Shown here in pieces: positions 50,701 to 61,378 of a stretch of 64,000 bases of DNA. A program made the position numbers and the translations under genes. The stretch is from Botryococcus braunii (Eukaryota; Chlorophyta; Trebouxiophyceae): assembly GCA_002005505.1 (NCBI GenBank), contig KV908359.1:723760-787759 (forward strand). The letters are read 5' to 3'. The notes beneath the pieces were generated by a model. The model was not told where the DNA came from. It did not search any database and saw only the letters and a list, made by a program, of their open reading frames with translations. Each line of letters begins with the position of its first letter. The stretch's first letter is position 1.

Positions 50701-51640
50701 TTTTCTTGGTTCAGGCTTAAATCCTAACATCAATAGGACAAACCTACAGAAGAAACTGTAGACCGCCCGAGAGGATGTGCCCCCAATGACACCTCATCGT
50801 GGGGCCAGCTCCAGCAGAAGTTGCTTGAGGTACTCAATGAGCCCGCCAGCCATCCTCTTCCCTTGCATCCTCAATCAATGCAACTCAAAATCAGTGTCAT
50901 GTTCACTTTTACTCATGCCAGCCCAGTCAGACCAGCCATATTCCCTCCACTTCATTGCTTCGCAATGCCAAAACTGACTCACGCTTTTAAGTGATTTACA
51001 TACACTAAGGATTTTGAACTCCATTGTTCACTCAACAATGAACATGATATCAACAAAACCCAGTCATCACATGCCTCTGATATAATAGCTTCAACAACTT
51101 CACAAGAAGCCACTCACTCCTCTTGCATGCAATCTCCCAACATCTTGATCTTCACACAGCACCAAATCACGCTCCCAAAGTACATCTGGTACCATGCACC
51201 GTGATGTGAATTATGTAATCACCCTGGCTGAAACTCCACATCACCACACATCAATGATATCAAATGCAACTGCGCTCTTTCACGCCAACCAGCATTTTCA
51301 CAACAACCACCCCTGAAGCAAGCATACAAACAACAACGCCATCTTTCAAATGACACATCAGTTGGCTCGGCCACAATCAATGAGAAGGTGCATCCCCATT
51401 GCCACATGCACAACTCTCCAGGTTGCAAGCCGCATCCGATGTTGTCTAATGGAGCCAATTGTCGATGTAGCTCCATCCAGTCGTCTCAAACCCCGAGCCC
51501 GCTCGCCTGTTTTGCAGCTGCTCTCTCACTGTACTGCTGGCTACTAATCAGTAACCACTTGTCTTTCAGAGTGTATCTTTACCACTCTGACTCTATCTGT
51601 AGCCCCACTGACCGTACGGCCCCGCGTGGCTCTTTTCTCT
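47776..51640 (-). other. Non-coding passenger region of element D
   Basis: 3.9 kb without copia homology and without a convincing gene: ORFs are short on both strands and match no family I know. The plus strand is poor in G relative to C (7 G to 14 C in 49021-49080), so the element RNA would be G-rich. Contains the tandem repeat at 48406-48662. Comparable to large retrotransposon derivatives that carry long non-coding interiors, or captured host DNA. Confidence 0.6.
48406..48662 (-). repeat. Tandem pair of ~129-bp tRNA-like units in element D
   Basis: Two diverged copies (about 48406-48533 and 48535-48662). On the minus strand each has GAGTGGTAG(T/C)CACGCGG, like a tRNA D-arm/A box, then GGTTCGAATCT, a near-perfect B box (plus 48421-48431 and 48550-48560), then TTTTT, a Pol III-type terminator. 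The first unit can also pair ACTTGAG with CTTAAGT as an acceptor stem. Arms are imperfect, so this is more likely a tRNA-derived short repeat than a tRNA gene. Confidence 0.5.
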
Positions 51641-51680
51641 CTAGTGTCTTCTATCAGGATGACGTCGTCGTCTTGCATGC
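51544..51680 (-). pseudogene. ORF0 start remnant in element D
   Basis: Begins MQDDDVILIEDT ten nt after the PBS, matching B's ORF0 start MPEEEVIVIEDT, then diverges and ends after about 45 codons. Shows that D derives from a B-type element with ORF0 in this position. Confidence 0.65.
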
Positions 51681-51689
51681 AACGAGCGG

Positions 51690-51702
51690 TGGGCCCATGA
51701 CC
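51690..51702 (-). promoter_or_regulatory. Primer-binding site of D
   Basis: Sense GGTCATGGGCCCA, one mismatch to the initiator tRNA-Met anticodon-arm site used by the other copia elements. Confidence 0.78.
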
Positions 51703-51704
51703 TT

Positions 51705-53202
51705 TGTAGTGTATTGAGTGGAGGCTGCCGTAACCGTCAGCGGTCCGTTTGCATGAAGAGAGACGTATCCCCTGTGAACACCACCAAGTAATCTCAATGT
51801 CTATATAGACCAGTGCTCGCACTGCCGTCTATATCTGCCGACTGCTCTCCGATCAGGACACCCTTGGCCCTTCAGCAGTCCCAGGAGTTTAATGGCTACT
51901 CCCAACCAATCGCTATAACCAGTGTGCAACTCGTCACACACAAATAGCCTTACTGTTCGCACAACAGTAACATACAAGCAATGCAGCTCCTGTATTGAAA
52001 TGAATGTGACAGCAGTATATCAAGCAGTCCTTCAATACAGAGCAAACACTATTCAGCTTGGAGCTCGAAGCCCAGATGCATTCCACACCCCATCGACTCG
52101 TTACAAATGGTTTACGTATATTTACCTGTGAACACCACCAAGTAATCTCAATGTCTATATAGACCAGTGCTCGCACTGCCGTCTATATCTGCCTGCACCC
52201 GAGCGTTACGATTTACTTGTGGGTTCATCAGTGTCCATAAAATATATCTAAACCACATAAAACACACACGCAACCTATCCACATATGTGTACGTACCGAC
52301 TCCTCTCCGATCAGGACACCCTTGGCCCTTCAGCAGTCCCAGGAGTTTAATGGCTACTCCCAACCAATCTGCACAATATGTGGATCATCAGAGATCAAAA
52401 CAAAACAGTTATTTAACCAGCAGGAGCATGCTTGTTATACGTATCTGTACTCACCGCTATAACCAGTGTGCAACTCGTCACACACAAATAGCCTTACTGT
52501 TCGCACAACAGTAACATACAAGCAATGCAGCTCCTGCAACACAAGACACATGTAATGTTTCATAATCAGCAGAAACAACAGTATGCATGTGCTTAACGCC
52601 TACGATCGCAGCCACACGACTGCGACCGTTACCCTTGCCAGCGATCGCAAGCTTACCTGTATTGAAATGAATGTGACAGCAGTATATCAAGCAGTCCTTC
52701 AATACAGAGCAAACACTATTCAGCTTGGAGCTCGAAGCCCAGATGCATTCCACACCCCATCGACTGCCAAGCTTGCTCGCGATCTGGCGTTTCTATGCCT
52801 TCTGATCGTAACCGGCGGTAACGGTACAGTTCCTTTCGAGAGGCTGTACCGTACTGCATGGTCACATAAACAACCCTGACACGGCCCTATGCCATCGTGT
52901 AGCCTTACAACTGTACCACAAATCCTGAACTTATACACGTGTACACGCTCACTGGAGTCTATTACTTGTGACACATCGTCACCAGTACAAGACCTGTACT
53001 GCATGGAGGTCTCTATATGATCAACCAAACTGATCACAATACATTTAACCCTAGAAACGCAATCAGGCGCATCCTCTTTCTTGTACTCCACACGTGGAGA
53101 GGTTCTAGTTATACAATGTTTCCTAAAACCACATGTTAAACTGATAGTACCCTTGTACGTTTGCCATCACGTATCTATACGTACCTATCAGTTTACACAA
53201 CA
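51705..53202 (-). repeat. 5' LTR of element D
   Basis: 1,498 bp, pair of 45434-46931. Compact copy about 51770-52094, intron-bearing copy about 52124-52763. Confidence 0.94.
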
Positions 53203-53207
53203 GGACA

Positions 53208-56200
53208 CCCTGGAGAAACGTGGATGCAGCGTCTTGCTAAGGAGAACCTGGTGACTGGGATTGACACCTCCCTCTCTCCCTGCACTGATTGCCCGGTACA
53301 CTGTGAAGCGTGTATTGAAGGAAAGACTGCCAGACCCTCTTTCGGAATCAGTACCAGACCTGCCTTGGAACCTCTGGATCGAGTACACATAGATACTGTG
53401 GGTCCTATTACACCTGCAGCCATTACTGGTGAACGTTTGTGGGTTACTGTACTGGATGAAGCCTCTCAGTGGAAAGCAGTTATTCCAGTAAAGTCCAAAG
53501 ACACCATCAGTGCAGCTGTCAGGGACTTACTTGTTTACTGGCAGACGCAACGAAAAACCACTCTGAAGTGTGTCAGATGTGACAGAGGAACTGAATTTGT
53601 TAATGCCCGGTTCAAGGAGTTCTGTGCCTCCCAGGGGACTAAGCTGGAGACCTCTGCCCCGTACACCCCACAGCAGAATGGAGCAGCTGAACGAGCCAAC
53701 CGAACCCTGAAGGAAAGAACCCGGACTATCCTGAGCTTTGCTACTGCCAGTCCCACCCTCTGGAAAGAAGCCCTGGAGACAGCATGCACCCTGCTTAACA
53801 TGGGCCCAAGCACAGGCAGGGACCTTACCCCCTTTGAATTGTTCTGGGGATATAAGCCTGATGTCTCACTCCTGCGCACATGCGGTTGCCTTGCATATGT
53901 GCATATCCCAGATGTCCAGAGGCCAGTCTTTGCACCAAAAACTGTGCCAGGAATGCTCACCGGTTATTCAGCCTCCTCCAAAGCCTATCGGATATACATG
54001 GGTGGGGGTATATGGCGAGAGAGCAGAGATGTCATCTTTGTGGAGCATCTCAGAGGGACCTCTCGTGTTGGTCTCAGTGTGACTCCTGCTCAGTCTGAGG
54101 AATTTCTGTCCCCTGTTCCCTCTGAACCCAGCACTACCAAACAGCACCCAGAGCCAGTTAAGGTATCCTGTGGAGACGACAGTGAGGCAGAGATCCAGGA
54201 CTCATCAGTTGAGACAGTGCATCCACACGTTTCCCAGGAAGACACAGACTCAGAATGTCCAGGACCCTCTGGGAAGGCTGAGCCCGAGCCTGACCCCCAG
54301 AGATCCACTGCTCCCGCGGAGATCCGAAGGACCATCGAAGCAGCTCTGGACCTGGCCCGCGGCACTCATTCGGACTCTGGACTACAGCAACAAATGATGC
54401 GAGCTCAAGAGTCTCTCAGACCGACCAGCCTGGAAAATTCCAATTTGGCTGCTGATGGGCTAACAAGAGCCCAGAGGCATGAGCAACGAACACTTGCAAG
54501 AGAACTCCTGCTGTCACAGGAGGTGGGAGAGAGCAGAGACAAAGTGGGGCTAACAGAAAGTGACACACAGTCACAGGGACCAGGGGAAGTGCAGATAGAT
54601 GGGTGCCAGTCTGAGAGCCCTGATTTTCATGTTAGTGATGAGAGGGGGGCAGCCACAATCATGACTGCAAATGGTCCCAGGGAGCTGAGTTGCACGGGTG
54701 GGTCCTGTCCAGTGAATGAGCTTCATGTCAGTGGTGAGACTTGTGTGGAAACATCTGGCTCTCCCCATCAGTGGCGTGGACTGGTAGGGGAAGGTGGTGA
54801 CAGCCACAGTCCTGAGAAGAGTCATTCCACTCTCTCGGAAACAGCCAGAAATGTCTGTGCGAGCAGTACTGGGTCAGCATCCCAGTACTTGTGTGAGAGC
54901 CGAGAAGAGGAGGTGAATCAGGTGCACGGACAATGTGTGGTACCACCAAATTACAAGTGCAGCCTGAGAGGTACCTGTGTATGGGAGAAGGATGTCAGGG
55001 ATGAGAGGTCACAGTCTCTTGTGACACAACGTGGAAGTCAGAGACATACAAGTCAAGAAAGGGAGGGGAAGCAAAGGGGCGACCAGAGCCCACCTCCCTC
55101 TGCCTGTGAGAGCCCTCAAGAGCCTGAGCTTGAGAGGATGTGTAAGAGTGTGGATGTGGAGGTGAACCGGAAGCTCAGACAATGTGAGAAACCTCCGGAC
55201 TATGGATGCTTCCCGGGAGGTACCTGTGTTTGGGAGGAAGATGTGAGCGTGCGAGGCAACAAGTTGAGCAGTGCGAGGTGCGAATCCAAGAGAGAGAGAA
55301 GCATGAGAGAAAGCTCTGATACCACTGAGAGAAAAGCTAGCTGTAGTGCGGCGAGTGTCAGTGGAAGAGTAGTGGGTTCTGAGGGTGCAACCAACGATTC
55401 TCCCAAGGGTAAGGGAGAGGAGGGGAAGCACACTGGTGTTAGATTTGGTAAAATCCATGTTCCCTCTAATTTAAGAGAAGCTCAGATGTCTCCTCAGTGG
55501 GAATACTGGAAGGCTGCTATGCAAGAAGAGCAGAATTCATTAGACACCCATGAGGTTATGGAATATGTTCCCAGACCTCATGGGCATAAGGTAATACCAG
55601 TTCACTGGATTTTCTCAGTGAAAATGGATGCACATGGCAATGTGTTGAGATTCAAGGCAAGATTGGTTGCTCAGGGTTGTCGACAAATTCCTGGAGTAGA
55701 TGTCATGGAGGTCTTTGCACCAACCAGCAGCTATGGAGCTAGGAGAACCTTGTTAGCTGTGGCTGCTAGGGAAGGTTATGAGATTCACCAGGTAGATGTT
55801 CAGACAGCCTTTCTCAATGGTGAGCTGGAGGAAGAAGTGTATGTAACGCAACCTCCTGGATTTGAGAATGGTGATCGCAATACCGTGTGTCGACTCAAAA
55901 AGGCACTGTATGGCCTAAAGCAGGCCCCACGTGCCTGGCACAAAACCCTTAATGACAAACTTGAAGTCATGGGGTATGAGGTGTGCAAGAGTGATGCTGG
56001 AGTTTATGTGAGATGCTCTGAAGATGGGGGTAAATCCTACGTGCTAATTTATGTAGATGATCTCTTGATTGTATCCAAGGGCATGTCAGAGGTGGAGAGA
56101 GTGAAAGAGCTTCTCAAGAAAGAATTCACCATCCACGATCTAGGGGAAGTGAAGGATTTCTTAGGTTGTCAAGTCATGAGAGATAGAGAGAAGGGGTTAA

Positions 56201-57036
56201 TCTCCCTGAGTTGCATTCCTAAGATAGATGCACTTGTGGAGAAGTTTGGTCTTGATCTTGAGTCAGTTGGGCCCGATACCCCAATGACAAAAGATTTTGT
56301 AATGTCTCAGATGCCTGCACCAAAGGATGGGAATGATAGTATTGGTGCTGGGAGTGTTCTGCCTCCTGGTCATCGATACTGTGAGTTAGTAGGGTCACTA
56401 CTCTACATAGCTAACACCACTCGTCCTGATATATCCCAGGCTGTAGGAGTTCTGTCGAGGTACAGGATGTCACCCACAACAGCACACTGGAATGAAGCAA
56501 TCCATGTGTTGAAATATCTTAAGGGAACCCGAGACCTGGTTCTGATCCTTGGTGGAAAAGAAACAGAGTTGGAGGGATATGTTGATGCTGATTACGGTGG
56601 GGATCAAGACCACCGTTTCTCCACCACCGGCTTCGTTCTCACTGTGTTTGGAGGAGCAGTTGTGTGGGGAAGTAAAAAGCAATCTGCTGTGGCTACTTCC
56701 ACAGTAGAAGCAGAATTCATGGCAGCAAGTGCTGTTGTGAAGGAAGCTAATTGGCTGAGGGGGTTCCTAGAGGAAATTGGTGTGTTTCCCTGGATAGTGA
56801 AGATACATTGTGATAACCAAGGGTGCATCAATCACCTCAGGAATCCAGTGTATTCTAAACATACCAAGCACATTGCAATCAGCTGTCACTTTGCACGTGA
56901 AGCTATTGCAAAGGGGCAGGTTGACTTCAAATACATTCAGTCTGCCAGAAATGTGGCTGACATCTTCACTAAACCTCTAGTAAGATTAGTGTTTCAGGGT
57001 CATAGAAACTCACTGGGTCTTGCCAAGTTCTGGTGA
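53208..57036 (+). CDS. gag-pol: Copia element C INT-RT-RNase H (3' part of split gag-pol)
   Basis: Continues 43863-45433 after D's TSD; total about 1,799 residues. Integrase finger second half (CEACIEGKT), core HIDTVGPITP, RCDRGTEFVN, QQNGAAERANR; a linker of several hundred residues with repeated Cys motifs (LSCTGGSCPV; YKCSLRGTCVWEKDV; YGCFPGGTCVWEEDV); reverse transcriptase from about residue 1284 (SPQWEYWKAAMQEE, LYGLKQAPRAWH, catalytic YVDDLLIVSKG near 1471, DLGEVKDFLGCQV); RNase H (VDADYGGD, STVEAEFMAAS, DNQGCINHL), ending VADIFTKPL. No stop or frameshift. The open frame upstream to 53161 is D's LTR. Confidence 0.95.
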
Positions 57037-57045
57037 GGAAAAGGC

Positions 57046-57054
57046 AAGGGGAAG
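57046..57054 (+). promoter_or_regulatory. Polypurine tract of element C
   Basis: AAGGGGAAG directly before the 3' LTR. Confidence 0.8.
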
Positions 57055-57746
57055 TGTTATATTGGATGAGTTATTTATGCCTTTCCCTCAGTGGAGTAAT
57101 AGTGGCTATTCCGTCAGTGACAATAATAAATGACTAATATGGGCGAAACTACAAAGACTTAGCGGTTAGGAACAATTTGAATGAAGATAAAGATAACGCA
57201 AGTTACAGACACGTTTAGTGCAGGAAGGTAGTGGTGCTAGCACGGAGAGGCAAGGCACTTGTTTGGGACTTCACAAGCACTCCGGGTGTTTCCTTAAAGT
57301 TGCCCAATCAGTCCTTGATTGTTCATGTTCTAGACTCTACTCTTCGTCACACAGTAGAGCGAACTTTGACTCACACCCTCCGTGCCGCCACTGCATAGGT
57401 AACGTGATGGTGAATAGATTGGGAGATTTGAGGCTTTGTTGACCTTAATATTTCGTGTTATGTGTATGTGCTTGGCTATCTTATCATCGGACAATGAGAT
57501 TGATCCTTTCTGAGTACGTACCAGTTAGGATAGTTTGAATTCCGTTGTTAAGAGAGAGCAAGTGAGCAATTGTAATAGACTTGTTTGGGACTTCACAAGC
57601 ACTCCGGGTGTTTCCTTAAAGTTGCCCAATCAGTCCTTGATTGTTCATGTTCTAGACTCTACTCTTCGTCACACAGTAGAGCGAACTTTGACTCACACCC
57701 TCCGTGCCGCCACTGCACAGGAATACGCCAAGCCCATAACCTAACA
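57055..57746 (+). repeat. 3' LTR of element C
   Basis: 692 bp, pair of 42554-43245 with about three substitutions, one of them CACAG to CATAG at the end of the first repeated segment. Confidence 0.94.
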
Positions 57747-57751
57747 GTATC

Positions 57752-58225
57752 TAAGAACATGGTAGAACGTCCTTCCTGTTGTTTGTGGCTATCAGATATG
57801 GGATTATCCTAGTAGCCAATAACGTGATAAACTCATATTAGGATAAGGGCCAATTTCCAAGGGTCTGAACCTAAATTCTGATAGGAATTCGTGAAAAAGG
57901 GGCAGAACAGCGCAATTCAACGCGCTGATCTGATAATACTAGGTGCGACTGAACGAAGTCTCAAGCAGTCATTCCGTAGTGTTTTTGAAACGTCTTGTTG
58001 TCAAAAACCCTGACTCACAGACTGATCTACATTCACTCTCATCTGTGTTTGGCATCGTGTATGCATTGTTCAAATCAAGAGAAGATCAGTCTGACCTGTT
58101 AACCTGCTTCCACGGTGTGATGGTGTTGATATTGAAAGTGTTCACTTATCTTGATGACACATGTGTGTGTCTTACTATCTCTGATTTATAATATTAAATC
58201 CAAACTGGATCTTGCAGGATCCACA
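57752..58225 (+). repeat. Solo LTR K2 (E family), second part, compact leader only
   Basis: Continues K2 after element C and ends GGATCCACA, then the TSD GAGAC. It contains the leader exons joined without introns (GATCAGTCTG-ACCTGTTAAC; CTTATCTTG-ATGACAC) and no intron-bearing copy, unlike E's 3' LTR. Total K2 length about 629 bp against 1,098 bp for E's LTR; the 469-bp difference fits loss of the unspliced copy plus spacer (467 bp). Confidence 0.85.
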
Positions 58226-58230
58226 GAGAC

Positions 58231-61083
58231 ACAGAGGAACGTGGTAGCAGCAGTCCAGCAGCTGCAAGGCATGTGGCCCCATGGCCAGCCTCCAGTGGGT
58301 GGCCCCCATCCTCCAGTGGCCCAACTGGCCCACCACGGTGCAGAAGCCGTCCCTGCATGGTTTCAGCCTCCTGCTCCTCCTCCACCTCCTCCAGAAGGTA
58401 TGCAGTACACAGTGTCCCACAATATCCTAGACAGTACGATAAGTAAACCTTTGCTGCACTCCTGGCTAGTAGACAGTGGGGCGTCAGTGCACCTAGTAAA
58501 TGACGTGGCATTGATGCATATCCAATCATTCATGCCAAACCAATCCCCTTGCACTTGGCCACCTCTGATGCCATTGGCTGCATCGTTGCATCCGGGTTAG
58601 TCTGTATCCTGAGTCCTCAACGCATTCCATTCTGGATTCACCATGTGCAGTGTGTTTCCTCAGCCACCACCAACATCATGTCAGTGTTTGCTGCCCTTAG
58701 GGATGGTGCAGTATTCCAAACAAACAATGTGGGTGCCTTTTCGTATGTCAGTGGACCAAACCACTGAAGAGCTCAGGTCACTGTAGAGATGGGACTGTAC
58801 TACATCCACCGTGTAGTTGCAGTGAGATGGACCAGCATTCTAAAGCACGCAGCTAGTGTAACCAAACCGTCAAAGTCCAGTCCTCTGTCCCACAACTGTG
58901 CCAGACGTTACTTGTGGCATAGCAGAATGGGACATCCTGGAGACACGTGGATGCAGCGCCTTGCTAAGGAGAAACTGGTGACTGGGATTGACACCTCTCT
59001 CTCTCCGTGTACTGACTGCCCAATGCACTCTGAAGCTTGTATTGAGGGAAAGACTGCCAGACTCTCTTTTGGAATCAGCAGCAGACTTGCCTTGGAACCC
59101 TTGGACAGAGTGCACATGGATACTGTGGGTCCCATCACACCTGCAGCTATTACTGGTGAACGCTTGTGGGTTACTGTAATAGACGAAGCCTCTCAGTGGA
59201 AAGCTGTCATTCCAGTAAAGTCCAAAGACACCATCATTGCAGCAGTCAGAGACTTACTCGTCTACTGGCAGACACAAAGGAAAACGACTGTGAAGTGTAT
59301 CAGATGTGACAGGGGAACTGAATTTATCAATGCTCGGTTCAAGGAGTTCTGTGCCTCCCAGGGGACTAAGCTAGAGACCTCTGCTCCCTACACTCCATAG
59401 CAGAATGGAGTGGCAGAACGAGCCAACCGCACCTTGAAGGAAAGAACCCGGACCATCCTGGCCTTTGCTGCAGCCAGCCCCACCCTTTGGAAAGAAGCAC
59501 TGGAGACAGCATGCACCCTGCTCAACATGGGCCCAAGTACAGGCAGGGACCTTACCCCTTTTGAGTTATTCTGGGGATATAAGCCTGATGTCTCACTTCT
59601 GCGCACGTGGGGCTGCCTGGCATATGTGCATATTCCAGATGTACAGAGGCCAGTCTTCGCACCTAAGACTTTGCCTGGGATGCTCACCGGTTATTCAGCT
59701 TCCTCCAAAGCTTACCGTATATACATGGGTGGGGGTGTATGGAGAGAGAGCAGAGATGTCATCTTTGTGGAGCACCTCAGAGGGGCTTCTCGTATCGGTC
59801 TCAGTGTGAGTCCAGCTCAGTCTTAGGAGTTCCTGTGCCCTGTTCCCTCTGAGACCAGCATCCCCCAACAGTACCCTGAGACAGTGCATGTATCCAGCGA
59901 GAACGACAATGAGGCAGAGACCCAGGATTCAGTCAGTGAGTCCCTACACTCCCACGTTTCCCAAAAAGATGCAGACTCAGACAGTCCGGGGCCCTCTGGG
60001 AAGGCTGAGCCCGAGCCTGGCCCCCAGAGAACCCCTGCACCCACGGAGATCCGAAGGACCATCGAAGCAGCTTAGGACCTGGCTCGCGGCGCTCATTCGG
60101 ACCCTGGTCTGCAGCAACAAATGATGCGAGCTCAGGAGATGCTCAGGCCAACTGGTCTGGAGAATACCAGTCTGCAAGCGGATGGGCTGACCAGAGCTCA
60201 GAGACATGAGCAACGAACATTTGCAAGAGAACTCCTTTGGCTGTCACAGGAGATGGGAGAGAGCAGAGGTGGAGTGGGGCTGACTGAAAGTGACACACCG
60301 TCACCGGGACCAGGGGAAGTGCAGGTAGATGGGTGTCAGTCTGAGAGCCCTGACTTAAATGTAAGTGCTGTGAGGGGGGCAGCTACAATCATGGCTGCAA
60401 ATGGTCCCAGGGAGCTGAGTTGCATGGGTGGGTTTTGTCCAGTGAATGAGCATCATGTCAGCGATGAGACTTGTGTGGGAACATCTGGCGCTTCCTCCCA
60501 GTGGTGTGGACTGGCAAGGGAAGGTGGTGACCGCCACAGACCTGAGAAGGGACATCCAACTCTCTCAGAAACAGCCAGGAATGTCTGTGAGAGCAGTACT
60601 GGGTCTGCATCTCAGTACCTGTGTGAGAGCCGAGAAGAGGAGGTGAATCAGCTGCACAGACACTGTGTGATATCACCGAATTACAAGTGCAGCCTGAGAG
60701 GTACCTGTGTATGGGAGAAGGATGTCAGGGATGAGAGGTCACAAACTGCTGTGACACAATGTGGAAGTCAGAGACACACAAGTCACGAAAGTGAGGGGAA
60801 GCTCAGTGGTGACCAGAGCCTACCTCCTCCTCCTTGTGAGAGCCCTCTGGAGCCGGAGTTTAAGAGGGTGTGTAAGCGTGTGGATGTGGAGGTGAACCGG
60901 GAGCCCAGACAATGTGAGAAACCTCCTGATTATGCAAGCTTCCCGGGAGGTACCTGTGTCTGCGAGGACGATGTGAGTGTGAGAGGCAGTAAATTGAGCA
61001 GTGCAAAATGCGAGTCTAAGCGAGAGAGATGTATGAGAGAAAGTTCTGATCCCACTGAGAGATAGACTAGCTGTAGTGCGGCG
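58231..61083 (+). pseudogene. gag-pol: Copia element G Gag end, PR, INT and linker, degraded
   Basis: Continues G gag (TQRNVVAAVQQLQGMW). Protease WLVDSGASVHLVND, integrase finger LWHSRMGHPGDTW, core HMDTVGPITP, RCDRGTEFIN, QNGVAERANR, then the Cys-motif linker (YKCSLRGTCVWEKDV; FPGGTCVCEDDV). Stops at 58765-58767, 59398-59400, 59824-59826, 60073-60075 and 61063-61065, and a frameshift near 58530. Several stops differ from element C by a single C-to-T or G-to-A change. Cut at 61083 by gypsy element I before the RT domain. Confidence 0.9.
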
Positions 61084-61272
61084 TGTAACGATCCGAGCGA
61101 AAGGGGTCCCTTAGGGAGCCGATCGGCATCGAGCCGATAGCGCGTGATCGGAGAGCGGGGTACGATGACCTCATCACGTAATCTGGCCAGCTTGGCTGGC
61201 GGGGTGCAATCAGACGGGTCGCACCTGTGTGAGGTCATTCTCACACGAATTTGAGATAAGCAAGATACTACA
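61084..61272 (+). repeat. Probable 5' LTR of gypsy element I
   Basis: About 189 bp from TGTAACG to ATACTACA, followed 4 nt later by the PBS. Boundaries rest on TG...CA ends and the PBS only, since no second copy is in the window. Confidence 0.6.
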
Positions 61273-61276
61273 TCTT

Positions 61277-61291
61277 TGGTATCGGCGAGAG
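61277..61291 (+). promoter_or_regulatory. Primer-binding site of gypsy element I
   Basis: TGGTATCGGCGAGAG, identical to the site of element Z, although the LTRs otherwise differ. Confidence 0.75.
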
Positions 61292-61378
61292 AATTTAAAA
61301 CCTCGGGTTTTAGACCTCGCGTATCTTGTGTGTGTTACGGACCTGGGGTCCGTGGTCGCGAACCGGGGGTTTGCGACG

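Larger units (their letters stand above)
45434..53202 (-). mobile_element. Copia element D, non-autonomous B-family derivative inserted in C
   Basis: 7,769 bp on the minus strand, TSD GGACA (45429-45433 and 53203-53207). Both LTRs are 1,498 bp; about three differences seen between them. It keeps the PBS, the first codons of ORF0 and the RNase H end of pol, but about 47776-51640 is unrelated to B and lacks copia coding. It needs proteins in trans, yet its near-identical LTRs show recent movement. Confidence 0.93.
42554..57746 (+). mobile_element. Ty1/copia element C, split only by D, inserted in K2
   Basis: 692-bp LTRs (42554-43245 and 57055-57746), TSD GTATC (42549-42553 and 57747-57751), PBS 43246-43258, ORF0, and gag-pol in two blocks that join in frame once D is removed. 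About three LTR differences seen. Probably a recently autonomous element. Confidence 0.96.
33289..61083 (+). mobile_element. Ty1/copia element G, oldest host element, broken
   Basis: Sense-strand remnant in two coding blocks, 33289-34618 and 58231-61083, plus 2 bp at 42397-42398. Removing A2 and K2 with their TSDs restores the reading RRDEETQRN across the junction, matching element C. Its LTRs and RT are absent: E cuts its 5' side and gypsy element I its 3' side. It belongs to element C's family but has many stops and frameshifts. Confidence 0.85.

Noticed and set aside
51219..51476. An 85-codon minus ORF in D ending GDVEFQPG, resembling a 2A-type or LINE motif
   Set aside because: The key Asn-Pro-Gly-Pro is Gln-Pro-Gly followed by a stop, and no endonuclease or RT follows. 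Most likely coincidence.
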